Under the pieces are notes generated by a model. The model saw only the letters and a list, made by a program, of their open reading frames with translations, was not told where the DNA came from and did no database searches. DNA of 64,000 nt. Source: an uncultured Collinsella sp. Its GTDB lineage: Bacteria > Actinomycetota > Coriobacteriia > Coriobacteriales > Coriobacteriaceae. The translations under genes and the position numbers were made by a program. Below are positions 1 through 8,703 of the stretch, one piece after another (positions within the stretch are counted from its first letter, which is position 1; every line of letters starts with the position of its first letter). Where the stretch lies: assembly GCA_900557455.1 (NCBI GenBank), contig USSM01000002.1, forward strand, positions 29,005 through 93,004. Reading direction: 5' to 3'.

Positions 1-2
1 TT

Positions 3-1571
3 ATCCGCTCTATGTTGCGCCTTAAATACAACGACAACCCCGATGGCGGCACCGAGGCCAAGCCGCTTTGTGTGATCGTCAACATGGCGTCGCGCCTGCT
101 TGCATCCTCGACCGGCCTTATGCCCGACGAGACGCAGTTTTTCCTCAACTTGTACCTTGGCGCCAGCAAAGCACGCCTTATTAACCGCACGGCTGTCAAC
201 ACGCTCATTCTGGTAACGGATAACGTGCGCAACCTGCCCGTGTGGTTTATCGAGGAGAACCCCTTCTTGCGCACCATCACGCTGCCGCATCCCGACCGCG
301 ACATGCGCGAAGCCTATATTCAGAGTAAGTTTGGCTTTGGTGAGGCGCCGTCCGATTCCGATGACCGCGCGGTGCGTCGCTTTATCGATACCACCGACGG
401 CATGAGCGTTAAGGAGCTCGAGGGCCTGCAGCGCATGTATCAGCGCGATATGCAAAACCCCGATGCTTCAATTGAGGCCATCCTTCCCAAGCTCGTCGAC
501 GTGTATAAGTACGGCTTTCGCGAGAACAAATGGCAGCAGATGTTCGAGAAGCTCGAAGAGGATCCCGAGGCAAAGATCAAGCGCCGCGTGAAGGGGCAGG
601 ACGAGGCCGTTGAGAAGGCCGTCACCGTGCTCAAGCGCTCCGTCATGGGTCTTTCGGGTGCCACCCATTCGTCTGGTTCCAAGCCCAAAGGCGTCCTGTT
701 TTTGAGCGGCCCCACCGGTACCGGTAAGACCGAGATCGTTAAGGCCATTACGGAGCTCCTCTTTGGCGATGAGCGCAGCATGCTGCGTTTTGATATGTCT
801 GAGTACGGTGCTGAGAACTCCGATCAAAAGCTCTTTGGCGCTCCTCCGGGATACGTGGGCTATGCCGAGGGCGGTCAGCTTACCAATGCGGTCAAGGCCA
901 ATCCGTTCTCGGTAGTTCTTTTCGACGAGATCGAGAAGGCCGCGCCGAGCATTATGGACAAGTTCCTGCAGATCCTCGAAGATGGACGCCTGACCGATGG
1001 CCAGGGCAATACCGTGTACTTCTCTGAGACGGTCATCTTCTTTACGAGCAACATCGGCTTTTCCAAGATTGAAATCGATGCGCAGGGCAACGAAGTTCGT
1101 AATACCATCGCGCCCAACACGCCCTATGACGAGATTTGCGAGCGCGTGCGCACCGAGATGGATCGCGAGTTTAAGCCCGAGTTCTTGGGTCGTATCGGCG
1201 ACAACGTGGTGATCTTCAACTTTATCGACGATGCCGTGGCGCTTCAGATCCTCAATTCCAAGATCGATGCCGTTAACCGCAACGTGCATAAGGCACAGCC
1301 CGATATTACGGTTGAGGCGACCGATGCCGCCCGCGAGCTGCTGCACTCCATTGCCATGACGGACGCCGTCAAGGCCAAGGGCGGCCGCGGCATTGGTAAC
1401 CTGGTAGAGAGCGGTTACCTTAACGGGCTTTCCGATTTTCTGTTTGAGCACCGCGCCGAGTGGCGCGGTCGCCCCGGCATGGTGACACGCGCCGTGCCAC
1501 AGGGCGAGGGCGACGATGCGCATATCGCATTTGAGCTCGTGCCCGGATCGATGGGAGGCGATTGGCGATGA
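3..1571 (+). CDS. ClpB/ClpA-like double AAA+ ATPase, 5'-truncated by the window
   Basis: The frame is open back to the first bases, so the true start lies outside; residue numbers here count from the Met at 12. The first ~190 residues look like the lid part of one AAA+ module (LPVWFIEENPFLRTITLPHP). A second, complete ClpA/B-type module follows, with Walker A GPTGTGKT at 233-240, a PPGYVGY pore-loop segment, Walker B VVLFDEIEKA, a sensor-like FFTSNIG and a FLGRIGDNVV arginine-finger region. Clp/Hsp100 ATPases thread or remodel proteins using ATP. The stop codon overlaps the ATG of the PP2C phosphatase gene (ATGA), so the two are translationally coupled. That context suggests a remodelling ATPase belonging to a kinase/phosphatase signalling locus rather than housekeeping ClpB. 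The substrate is unknown. Confidence 0.85.
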   Translation: MRSMLRLKYNDNPDGGTEAKPLCVIVNMASRLLASSTGLMPDETQFFLNLYLGASKARLINRTAVNTLILVTDNVRNLPVWFIEENPFLRTITLPHPDRDMREAYIQSKFGFGEAPSDSDDRAVRRFIDTTDGMSVKELEGLQRMYQRDMQNPDASIEAILPKLVDVYKYGFRENKWQQMFEKLEEDPEAKIKRRVKGQDEAVEKAVTVLKRSVMGLSGATHSSGSKPKGVLFLSGPTGTGKTEIVKAITELLFGDERSMLRFDMSEYGAENSDQKLFGAPPGYVGYAEGGQLTNAVKANPFSVVLFDEIEKAAPSIMDKFLQILEDGRLTDGQGNTVYFSETVIFFTSNIGFSKIEIDAQGNEVRNTIAPNTPYDEICERVRTEMDREFKPEFLGRIGDNVVIFNFIDDAVALQILNSKIDAVNRNVHKAQPDITVEATDAARELLHSIAMTDAVKAKGGRGIGNLVESGYLNGLSDFLFEHRAEWRGRPGMVTRAVPQGEGDDAHIAFELVPGSMGGDWR

Positions 1572-2329
1572 CGAAGTTTATCGCTGCAGCAAAAACCCAA
1601 GCGGGAACCAATCACCCCGTCAACGAGGACCGTTTGCTTCTTGACGGTAACGTCCTTTGCTATGGCCTGGTAGGCGATTGCGAGCGCGAGATGGGCTGCA
1701 TGGCAGTCTTTGACGGCGTGAGCGAAGGCGGGCACGGATCAGCCGCCTCGACGCTCGCTGCGCAGGCGTTTGCACAGGCGACTCAGGTTTTTGAAGCCGA
1801 TTCGATTGATGTCCTGCAGGATCGTTTGCGTATGGCGGGCGAGCGCGCTGAGAACGATGTTGAGTCCTATGCGGCCCGTTATGGCCTGCCCGTTGCTGCG
1901 TCTACGGTTGCCGGGCTTATGGTGGCGCATGATGGGTCTGCCGCAATCTTTAATGCTGGCGATTCGCGTGTGTATCGCTTGCGCGATGGCGTGCTTGCGG
2001 TGTTGAGCTACGACCATACGCCCGAATCCCGCCTGGGCGGCGTTGGGTTTGAGTACAGCGATGAATCGGTCTCGCATTGCATTGAGCTGGCGGTCGGTCT
2101 TAATCAGGGCGGACGAAACCTGGAGATCAATACGACCGCGTTGTTTCCGGGCGATCGCTACTTAATCTGCTCTGACGGCATCGATGGGGAGATTGACCTT
2201 GCGCACCTGCAGCAGATGCTTGCGAGCGATTCGACCTGTGCGCAGCTGTGCGAGGAGCTGTATGCCGAGGCCCGCATGAGCGGTTCGACGGATGACGCGA
2301 CGCTGATCGTGATTGAGATAGGGGAATAA
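1568..2329 (+). CDS. PP2C-family Ser/Thr protein phosphatase
   Basis: A 253-aa cytoplasmic PP2C (PPM) phosphatase. Motifs appear in family order: NEDR (19-22) near the N-terminus, the metal-binding AVFDGVSEGGHG with D49-G50, FNAGDSRVYRL in the core, ICSDGIDGEI, and the C-terminal STDDATLIV. PP2C enzymes use two Mn/Mg ions to remove phosphate from Ser/Thr. ATG at 1568 is chosen because it overlaps the upstream stop and sits nine bases after GGGAGG; TTG at 1562 lies too close to that site. The next gene, a Ser/Thr kinase, begins two bases after this stop, so the pair probably works as an antagonistic phosphorylation switch. The substrate, possibly the kinase repeat tail, is inferred. Confidence 0.92.
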   Translation: MTKFIAAAKTQAGTNHPVNEDRLLLDGNVLCYGLVGDCEREMGCMAVFDGVSEGGHGSAASTLAAQAFAQATQVFEADSIDVLQDRLRMAGERAENDVESYAARYGLPVAASTVAGLMVAHDGSAAIFNAGDSRVYRLRDGVLAVLSYDHTPESRLGGVGFEYSDESVSHCIELAVGLNQGGRNLEINTTALFPGDRYLICSDGIDGEIDLAHLQQMLASDSTCAQLCEELYAEARMSGSTDDATLIVIEIGE

Positions 2330-2331
2330 AG

Positions 2332-5300
2332 ATGTCTGATGAGACGATAACGGTACACCGAGATGGCGGCGCCGGCAACGGTGAAACCGTGACGGTCCAC
2401 CGTGGGGGCGTACCTGTAAACGGCGAAACGGTCACCGTGTATCACGGCAATCAGGCTCCTGTACCGGGTGAGACCGTGACGGTGCGCCGAGGCGCTGCTC
2501 CGGTGTCCGGCGAAACGGTGACCATTCGCCGCGGCGACGCCCCGTCGGCAGGCGAGACGGTAACGGTGGGTCGCTCGGTTCCTAGAGCAAACGGCGAGAC
2601 GGTGACGGTAAATCATCCGGTTTCTGCGACTGGCGGCGAGACCGTTACGGTTGCAAGGCCGATGGCTGCTCCCGCCGGCGGCGAGACGGTCACGGTTTCC
2701 CGGCCGATGACGTCCGTGGCGGGCGAGACCGTAACGGTGCCGCGATCTGCCGCTTCTGGCGGTCAAACGATAACGGTCCCACGCGGTGCGGTGGTAAATC
2801 CCAATGGCGAAACGGTGACCGTTTCTCGTGGGGACGTTCGCGCCGCTTCCTCCGTGCCCGTATCCCCTTTCGTTCCGGAAGATGTGACGATTACCTCACG
2901 TGACGGCCAGCAGTTTATTGTTCACTTGGGTCAAGTTGTCGGTCATGGTGGTCAGTCCACGGTCTTTGCTGCCGAGCGGGTGGATGACGGCCTCGCATGT
3001 GTTGCCAAGGTGTTTCAGCCTCTTATAGAAAAAAAGCTCACGGAATACGAGAAGACTGTGCATGCCGTCATGAGCCTCAATGGTCGTCCCGTGTCAGAAA
3101 CGCATTTGCTGCCTATTTTTGCCTATTTGCACCAGGGCTTGAGCGCGACCGTAGTAGGGGCCCCCGCTCCTCAGCTTTGGGATATTGCCATCACTCCCAA
3201 GGCTACTTGTCTCAGCGATCGACCCCGTAGCAAGCATATGGTTAAAAGTCGCGTGATTCCGGAGCTGAGCCAAGCGATTAACCTGCTGCACACCGAGTTT
3301 GGCATCGTCCATCGCGATGTGAAACCGTCGAATGTCTACCTGTACGATAAACAAATCGCACTTGGTGACTATGGGTCCGCTCGCTCTCTTTCCGGAATTG
3401 ATAATCGTACGACTAATACCGAGACGCGATCAAACGGGTATACGCCTGGTCACGGCAGAATGGTCGATCCTCGCAACGATTGGTATTCGTTTGGCTATAC
3501 CATTTGGACTCTTTATGAGGGCAATGTCCACCCGCTCCATGAGCGTTTGAAGGACGACACGTTTTTCGAGTTTCAGGAAGCGGGTCAACCTGCTGAGTTC
3601 ACCCACCCTGATGACGCTACCTTGGGTAATTTGCTTCAAGGCCTTACGTTTGAGCTTGCAAACAAGCGCTTCGGATACGAAGAAATTAAAGACTGGATCG
3701 CTGACCCCGATCACTTCTATCGTCAGCTGCCCACCTTCGATTTCAAGAGCGGCCATGCGCCGTATGAATTTGTCGGCAGGCTTTATACCGATCCTGTGTC
3801 GCTCGCTCGCGGGCTCGCGTCTCATTGGGACGAGGCAAAACAACGCATGCAGCAGTGGCAGCTCGAGCGCCAGATGCGTAAATGGAATGAAAACGACCTT
3901 GAGACAAAGATCCATGAGATCACCGAGGCGAAAGCGAAGGGCGGAGAAAAACCGAATTACGATTTCAATCTTGCTTGCGTGATCTACGAAATGTCGGGCG
4001 GCAAGATCATTTCGTGGCGCGGCGAAGATGTTTCGCTGGGCGCTGGCAAAAACGATCTTCCGGCACGTATCGCCACCATGACCGATACCGATATCGATCG
4101 CTATGCGGTGAAGTCGGGACTTGATGGCACTGCGTCCATGGGTGTGCTTCCGTCGGGCTTTCTTTCCTACGTTCTCTCCCGTCAGGGCGAGCATGATGAG
4201 GCGGTTGCGAATATTGCCAGGAATATCAAGGCAATCGAGGACCTCGCTGCTTCTTCAAACGATCCACATTTTGCTGCCTGCCTATTGAAGGGCTTCCTTA
4301 CGTTCGACGAGTTGGAAACTCATGCTGCGGCCCAGGAAGAGATCAGGAGGCTCATCGGGAACCCCCGGGCATTTTTTGCCACTTGCTCAACGTCTCGTGC
4401 TGTCGATGAGTTCTTCCTGCTCTTTGCAGGAGACGTTTCCATGGACGCTATTATTAAGGCACGTGGTGACGCTCAGAGCAGAGGGTCAATTGACGTTGAT
4501 GTCGTACTCGATTTCATGGACCGTGTCGCCGACAACAAGGCTCCCGTGCGAGCGTTCTACCGTAAATACGGCAATATGGCAGGCTGGATTTGGCTTTCCG
4601 AGCACACCGCTCTTTACGAGGCACTTCCGGGCTCTGCCGGAGAATCCGCAATCGTCAATCTTCGCGGCCTATCTCCTTCGGCGCAAGCATCGGTTGCTTC
4701 GCTCATGCAAGCGGGGTCCAATATCCGAATCGAAGGCAGCAAGCTTCGTGCCGACATGGAGGTGACACCTGTTCCCTATGTGAATGGCTGGCAGACGAGG
4801 GACGTTCTTCTTACTCGACCGCTTACGTTGAATGCTCTTTTCTGTGCCGAGGCACGAGGAGAGGCAGTACCACGCGGCTATGTGGCAGAACTGCTTGCAG
4901 GCGGTGCAGATGAACATCTACTTGATAGCATCGGAATCAGGCTTTTGGCTCATGCGAACCTGATGTCTTCCGCTAGTTATTCTCAATTCCTTGAGGACGA
5001 GCGAAACGAGGCGGATGGCGCGCTCGAAGGTGCTATCCGGCAGGATACGCAAGACTACGATGTGACTGAAGGCATTGCCGATGCCACGGCGCGTATTGAG
5101 GCCGTGAAGAAAGAGCAAGGCGGGGTGCTGCGCTGGACGTGCATTGTGGCGGTTGTCTACTTTGTTGTTATCCTATGCGCTCGCGGTTCCTTTGGACAGT
5201 TCATCGTTATGTGTGGCACCCTCGCCCCGCTCGCAGTACTGTTCTTGGTCGCGGCGTTTGTTGGAATCTTCGGCTTCTTGGCCTTGAACCTGCTCCGTTC

Positions 5301-5862
5301 CTTTTCCGCGGTTGACCGCGTTCAGTCGCTCGACAGCGATCTGGAGGCCAACGCAGATCTTCTCGAAAGCCGTCTGGCTCAACTCGTCGATTTTGATGGC
5401 CGCACAGGCGCTACAGTGGAAAAGCTCTTGATGGTGGGCGTTGACGAGGATCTTCCGATGACACAGGGAGCCGATTTTTCGTTTGGTTCTGAAGGCAAGG
5501 CCTTCTACGCCGATCCTGAAGTTATGGATAGGCTTGGCAGATTGGCAATTCGCCTTTTGCTTATCACGTCGGCCGTGATTAGTGCATCTGGGTTTATGGG
5601 CACTGTGTTCATTGACGGTGATGTGATAGCCAAAATCGAGGTAGTCTCCGCTATCGCCGTTGATGCACTCATCTGCATTTACGTGCTGGGCGATGACGAA
5701 CATCCTGGCAGCGCCGCGTCAATACTGTCATGGTCTTGGATCTGGTTGGGCCCGCTGGTCATCGCGTTTTTGCTTTGGGGCGTCGTATCGGTTCTTCAGG
5801 CGTTCGGAATGGTGGGCGCTATTATCGCCGTAGTATTTCTCATCGGATGTTTTATTAAGTAA
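2332..5862 (+). CDS. Large membrane Ser/Thr protein kinase with twelve N-terminal GETVTV repeats
   Basis: A 1176-aa Hanks-type kinase. Residues 4-168 hold twelve copies of a motif close to GETVTVxRG, spaced 13-15 residues apart. The kinase domain follows: glycine loop GHGGQSTV (204-211), Lys226 in VAKVF, catalytic HRDVKPSN (327-334), and DYG (346-348) in place of DFG. A long middle part of about 500 residues is unrecognised. From about residue 933 to the end there are roughly six hydrophobic membrane segments, so the kinase and repeats are probably cytoplasmic and C-terminally anchored, the reverse of PknB layout. The ribosome site GGGGAA lies in the end of the phosphatase gene. The repeats look like multiple phospho-acceptor sites, which is inference. 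See findings. Confidence 0.9.
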   Translation: MSDETITVHRDGGAGNGETVTVHRGGVPVNGETVTVYHGNQAPVPGETVTVRRGAAPVSGETVTIRRGDAPSAGETVTVGRSVPRANGETVTVNHPVSATGGETVTVARPMAAPAGGETVTVSRPMTSVAGETVTVPRSAASGGQTITVPRGAVVNPNGETVTVSRGDVRAASSVPVSPFVPEDVTITSRDGQQFIVHLGQVVGHGGQSTVFAAERVDDGLACVAKVFQPLIEKKLTEYEKTVHAVMSLNGRPVSETHLLPIFAYLHQGLSATVVGAPAPQLWDIAITPKATCLSDRPRSKHMVKSRVIPELSQAINLLHTEFGIVHRDVKPSNVYLYDKQIALGDYGSARSLSGIDNRTTNTETRSNGYTPGHGRMVDPRNDWYSFGYTIWTLYEGNVHPLHERLKDDTFFEFQEAGQPAEFTHPDDATLGNLLQGLTFELANKRFGYEEIKDWIADPDHFYRQLPTFDFKSGHAPYEFVGRLYTDPVSLARGLASHWDEAKQRMQQWQLERQMRKWNENDLETKIHEITEAKAKGGEKPNYDFNLACVIYEMSGGKIISWRGEDVSLGAGKNDLPARIATMTDTDIDRYAVKSGLDGTASMGVLPSGFLSYVLSRQGEHDEAVANIARNIKAIEDLAASSNDPHFAACLLKGFLTFDELETHAAAQEEIRRLIGNPRAFFATCSTSRAVDEFFLLFAGDVSMDAIIKARGDAQSRGSIDVDVVLDFMDRVADNKAPVRAFYRKYGNMAGWIWLSEHTALYEALPGSAGESAIVNLRGLSPSAQASVASLMQAGSNIRIEGSKLRADMEVTPVPYVNGWQTRDVLLTRPLTLNALFCAEARGEAVPRGYVAELLAGGADEHLLDSIGIRLLAHANLMSSASYSQFLEDERNEADGALEGAIRQDTQDYDVTEGIADATARIEAVKKEQGGVLRWTCIVAVVYFVVILCARGSFGQFIVMCGTLAPLAVLFLVAAFVGIFGFLALNLLRSFSAVDRVQSLDSDLEANADLLESRLAQLVDFDGRTGATVEKLLMVGVDEDLPMTQGADFSFGSEGKAFYADPEVMDRLGRLAIRLLLITSAVISASGFMGTVFIDGDVIAKIEVVSAIAVDALICIYVLGDDEHPGSAASILSWSWIWLGPLVIAFLLWGVVSVLQAFGMVGAIIAVVFLIGCFIK
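2341..2838 (+). repeat. Coding tandem repeat, twelve GETVTV units of about 42 bp
   Basis: Inside the kinase gene, E-T-V/I-T-V/I begins at residues 4, 18, 32, 47, 61, 75, 89, 103, 118, 132, 145 and 160. Unit length is mostly 14 residues (42 bp). The ETVTV core is nearly invariant, while linker residues and synonymous codons differ between units, so the protein motif rather than the DNA appears to be under selection. Confidence 0.95.
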
Positions 5863-5876
5863 GAGGAAATTCAACT

Positions 5877-6488
5877 ATGCCAACTTTAAATTTTCGTAAG
5901 CTGATTCCGGGAGGCTATTCGGGGGCCGGTCCGAATGCCGGCAATTCGGCTGCGCCGCGGAGAAACGATGGTCTCCATGGCACTGAGCGACGTGCCATGG
6001 GTGCTTTTGACGACATGTTGGGTATTGAGAACGCGGCGTCCCAGCGCGGCTCTCAGACGAATGCACGTTCTCGTTCGAACATGGCGCAACGCGAAATCCG
6101 GAATGACGTGGTAATCAATGAGGGCTTGGGCTCGTATGACGGACGCCCGTGCTCCATCAGGATTTTCGAAAACCACCTCGAGATTGTCGCCAAGCGTGAG
6201 GGCTCGACGCTCGATAATCACCCCGCGCTCAAGATGCTTGTCCCCGGCATAGGCAACAGCAAGGCGGTGGCGGGTAGACTTTTCGCTCCGGGTAATTCCA
6301 ATCCGCCGATCATCATTCCCTTTAATTCGCTGAGCGGTTTCCAGGAAGTGAGCGGGTTTATGCCCACGTTTGTCTTCAACCGGCGTAATCCTCAGACCAG
6401 AAAGATGGAGACGCACACCATCAAGACGATGACCAGGGAGTTTGGGTATGCGCTTAACCGCTATGCTCAGACGCACTTCCATTATTAA
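5877..6488 (+). CDS. Unrecognised 203-aa protein of the kinase locus, possible PH-like C-terminal domain
   Basis: No signal peptide or membrane segment is visible. Residues 1-75 are low-complexity and rich in Gly, Asn, Arg and Ser, probably disordered. Residues ~85-203 look folded, with alternating hydrophobic strands ([18 protein letters not shown], then [16 protein letters not shown]) and a C-terminal helix with [15 protein letters not shown]. Strands followed by a terminal helix recall small bacterial PH-like domains, but this is a pattern judgement only. GAGGAA eight bases upstream supports ATG 5877. The gap to the kinase gene is 14 bases and to the next gene 19 bases, so it is co-transcribed. 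Function unknown; a cytoplasmic adaptor or kinase substrate is possible. Confidence 0.75.
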   Translation: MPTLNFRKLIPGGYSGAGPNAGNSAAPRRNDGLHGTERRAMGAFDDMLGIENAASQRGSQTNARSRSNMAQREIRNDVVINEGLGSYDGRPCSIRIFENHLEIVAKREGSTLDNHPALKMLVPGIGNSKAVAGRLFAPGNSNPPIIIPFNSLSGFQEVSGFMPTFVFNRRNPQTRKMETHTIKTMTREFGYALNRYAQTHFHY

Positions 6489-6507
6489 TTAGGTAAAGGC
6501 AGAACAC

Positions 6508-7749
6508 ATGGCAGACGATAACCAGCAAGGGGGCATGTCAGCGCAGGAGAGACTTGCGCGCCTCTATAGCTCTCGCGTTGATGACCAACAAGGGGATGCG
6601 GTGCCGACTGCGGGGCAGGCGACGGGGGCACGTGTTTCGGCAGGTGCTCCGCAGACACAAGCCTCTTCCGCCCAGGAACGACTCGATCGCTTACGTGCGC
6701 GACGCGCCGGCGTGCCTCTTCCGGGCGATCCGGAGGCGGCTACTCCGGTAAACAATGAGGGCGCGACTCGTCCTCGCTTTAACATCAATCTTTCGCGCAT
6801 TGTGGACGCGATTCCCACCATTGTTCGGTTTTTCCCACTGCGTATTTTTACGGTTTGGGGACTCTGCTCGGTCTGGTACCGCATGTACTTGAACGTTGGC
6901 GGAGACGATGTGCTGCATACGGGGCTTCCGGCACCGGGGTATAGCGCATTCAATCCATTCGCTTTGGGCGCCGTTGTATTCATCGGCCTTCTCGTAGTTG
7001 TGACAGAAATAATTGCCGGCCCTTTGAGCTTGATCATTAAGCAGTTAATCATCGGCGCCACGTATTTCTTCCGCGGTTCCGCCGCCACCCGCGAGGCCCG
7101 CGACCGTGCGCATGCGAACTTCAGCCTGCGCCGGCTCGTCACCGAGACGGTCCGCGGCTACCACAGCGGCTACTCGGTCTTCGGCTCCATGGCCCGCGCC
7201 GCCCGCGGCGCCCGCAACAGCGCCTCCACGCTCGATTACGGCGTCGGGGCCTTCACGGGGGAGGATCCCAACGCGCCCGTCTACGACGACGGCCTGGGCG
7301 ACCGCCCCTCGCAGATGGAGCTCACCGACGAGGCGGCGTCGAGGATCTGGGACCTGTACTACCCGGCCTACGGCGCCGAGGGCCCCATGTCCAACCTGCA
7401 CGAGGCGCTCGCCTCGGGCGACCCGCAAGACTACGCGACCCTGATGAGCCTCGCCCTCAACGCGGCGGAGTGGTGCGAGCAAAACGGCACGCCCGACACG
7501 CACGGCTGGTTCGACGACCCCGCCTACCCGGGCGACTACGTCGACGCCGGCACGTTCTACCTCATGGCGTACTCGTTCTGGGAGCAGGCGGCCGAGGCGC
7601 GGCGCGTGGGGCCGATCGAGCCGCTCGCGGACGACATGAGCCGCTTCATCCTGCGCCACCTGAGCGACTGGTCGCGCGAGAACGCCCACGCCTACCGCTG
7701 GCGCGGCGACTGGCGCGACGCTGACTACTTCGACAAGGACCGCCTGTAG
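6508..7749 (+). CDS. Unrecognised 413-aa membrane protein with a composition break
   Basis: Residues 1-95 are polar and contain two similar short motifs, SAQERLARLYSSR near residue 11 and SAQERLDRLRARR near residue 53. Two hydrophobic segments follow at about 108-130 (IVRFFPLRIFTVWGLCSVWY) and 150-185. The rest is a soluble, Ala/Asp/Tyr-rich region with WFDDPAYPGDYVDAG. Base composition changes abruptly near 7075: 6781-6840 is about 48% GC, while 7141-7200 is about 72% GC with almost all codons ending in G or C, and this lasts to the gene end. The reading frame is intact across the junction. AAAGG eight bases before ATG 6508 supports the start. No family recognised; a recombinant C-terminal half is inferred. 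Confidence 0.8.
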   Translation: MADDNQQGGMSAQERLARLYSSRVDDQQGDAVPTAGQATGARVSAGAPQTQASSAQERLDRLRARRAGVPLPGDPEAATPVNNEGATRPRFNINLSRIVDAIPTIVRFFPLRIFTVWGLCSVWYRMYLNVGGDDVLHTGLPAPGYSAFNPFALGAVVFIGLLVVVTEIIAGPLSLIIKQLIIGATYFFRGSAATREARDRAHANFSLRRLVTETVRGYHSGYSVFGSMARAARGARNSASTLDYGVGAFTGEDPNAPVYDDGLGDRPSQMELTDEAASRIWDLYYPAYGAEGPMSNLHEALASGDPQDYATLMSLALNAAEWCEQNGTPDTHGWFDDPAYPGDYVDAGTFYLMAYSFWEQAAEARRVGPIEPLADDMSRFILRHLSDWSRENAHAYRWRGDWRDADYFDKDRL

Positions 7750-7770
7750 GCGGCGGAGGGGGAAACACGG

Positions 7771-8676
7771 ATGGCAATTAATCAGAACGGGTCTGGCCGC
7801 GGGGGCGCCGGGTCCAACGGATCGGATGTCAACGATATCGTGAACCGCCTGGGCGGTCCGCGCGTGGTGATCGTTCTTGCCGTGGTGGTGGTCATCGCCA
7901 TTGTGGCGGTCACGTCCATCACAAGCGGCATCTCCGACACCAATCGGCAGACCGAGCAGCGCTCCGAGGCCAAACAACAGCAAGAAGACGAGGCGGCGCG
8001 CGCTCAGCGTAAAAAGGAAAAAGAAGAGCGCCATCAGGAAGAAGCGAAAAAGGCCACAGTGCTTACGCTCGATGAAATTACGGACGAGGCGCTACGCTCG
8101 GACTTAGCGCTCGATGCAGATGAGGACGGCAATATTTCGCAAGAGACTGCGGATGAAGCTAGGTCAATCGACGTCGAGTCATTTGATTCGCTTCCGCTGC
8201 TGGCCAACTTTCACAACATCACGACGTTTGGCATCGGCGACTACGACAGCGAAAGCTACGACATAAGCTCCATTAGCAATATCACTCATCTGTCCATTGG
8301 CGACTGCTCGGTGCCTCAGGTTGATCTCACACGTTTTCCTCAGCTACAGCGCGTTACCATAAACAGGCTCGAGAGCCCCGTCGATACCTTGAATGTCAAA
8401 AACATGTCCTCGTTGACGAACGTCCAGATCGAAGGCCTTGATGGCAGCATTGGGACACTTGACCTGTCGGGTGATGTGAACCTCGAGGTTCTGAAGATCG
8501 GTTGCAGAGTCGAAACGCTCAATCTGTGCGGGGCAGGCAGGGAAGATGCCTTCCATTTCACTTTTACACCCAATTGTGTTGGCAAGATCTTGTACGACAG
8601 CGACACGAGCAGCAGCCTGGTCGAGTTTTTGCAAAAAATGAGCAGTGACTACGGCTACACCATGGAGCAGCAGTGA
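7771..8676 (+). CDS. Membrane-anchored EF-hand-like / leucine-rich protein, copy 1
   Basis: A 301-aa protein. Residues 1-30 are a Gly/Asn-rich cytoplasmic segment, then one membrane helix at ~31-53 (VVIVLAVVVVIAIVAVTSI). A highly charged Glu/Lys/Gln stretch at 60-92 is probably a coiled coil or stalk. An EF-hand/dockerin-like Ca-binding loop DADEDGNISQE comes at ~112. Leucine-rich-type repeats follow (ITHLSIGDCSVPQVDLTRF, LTNVQIEGLDGSIGTLDLSG). The predicted topology puts the repeats outside the cell. GGAGGGGG eight bases before ATG 7771 is a strong ribosome site. The next gene encodes a paralogue with the same order of parts. Ligand-binding or sensor role for the upstream kinase system is inference; no named family is claimed. 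Confidence 0.8.
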   Translation: MAINQNGSGRGGAGSNGSDVNDIVNRLGGPRVVIVLAVVVVIAIVAVTSITSGISDTNRQTEQRSEAKQQQEDEAARAQRKKEKEERHQEEAKKATVLTLDEITDEALRSDLALDADEDGNISQETADEARSIDVESFDSLPLLANFHNITTFGIGDYDSESYDISSISNITHLSIGDCSVPQVDLTRFPQLQRVTINRLESPVDTLNVKNMSSLTNVQIEGLDGSIGTLDLSGDVNLEVLKIGCRVETLNLCGAGREDAFHFTFTPNCVGKILYDSDTSSSLVEFLQKMSSDYGYTMEQQ

Positions 8677-8703
8677 CGCTGCATTCAAGTGAGGAGAAGC
8701 AGT

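Noticed and set aside
2158..2766. Minus-strand frame rich in His/Arg opposite the GETVTV repeats
   Set aside because: A repeat-derived shadow; the + strand repeats are in frame with an intact kinase.
7045..8034. 329-aa minus-strand frame over the high-GC block
   Set aside because: Caused by the very high GC of this block, where stop codons are rare; it crosses two + genes with ribosome sites and has no recognisable domain.
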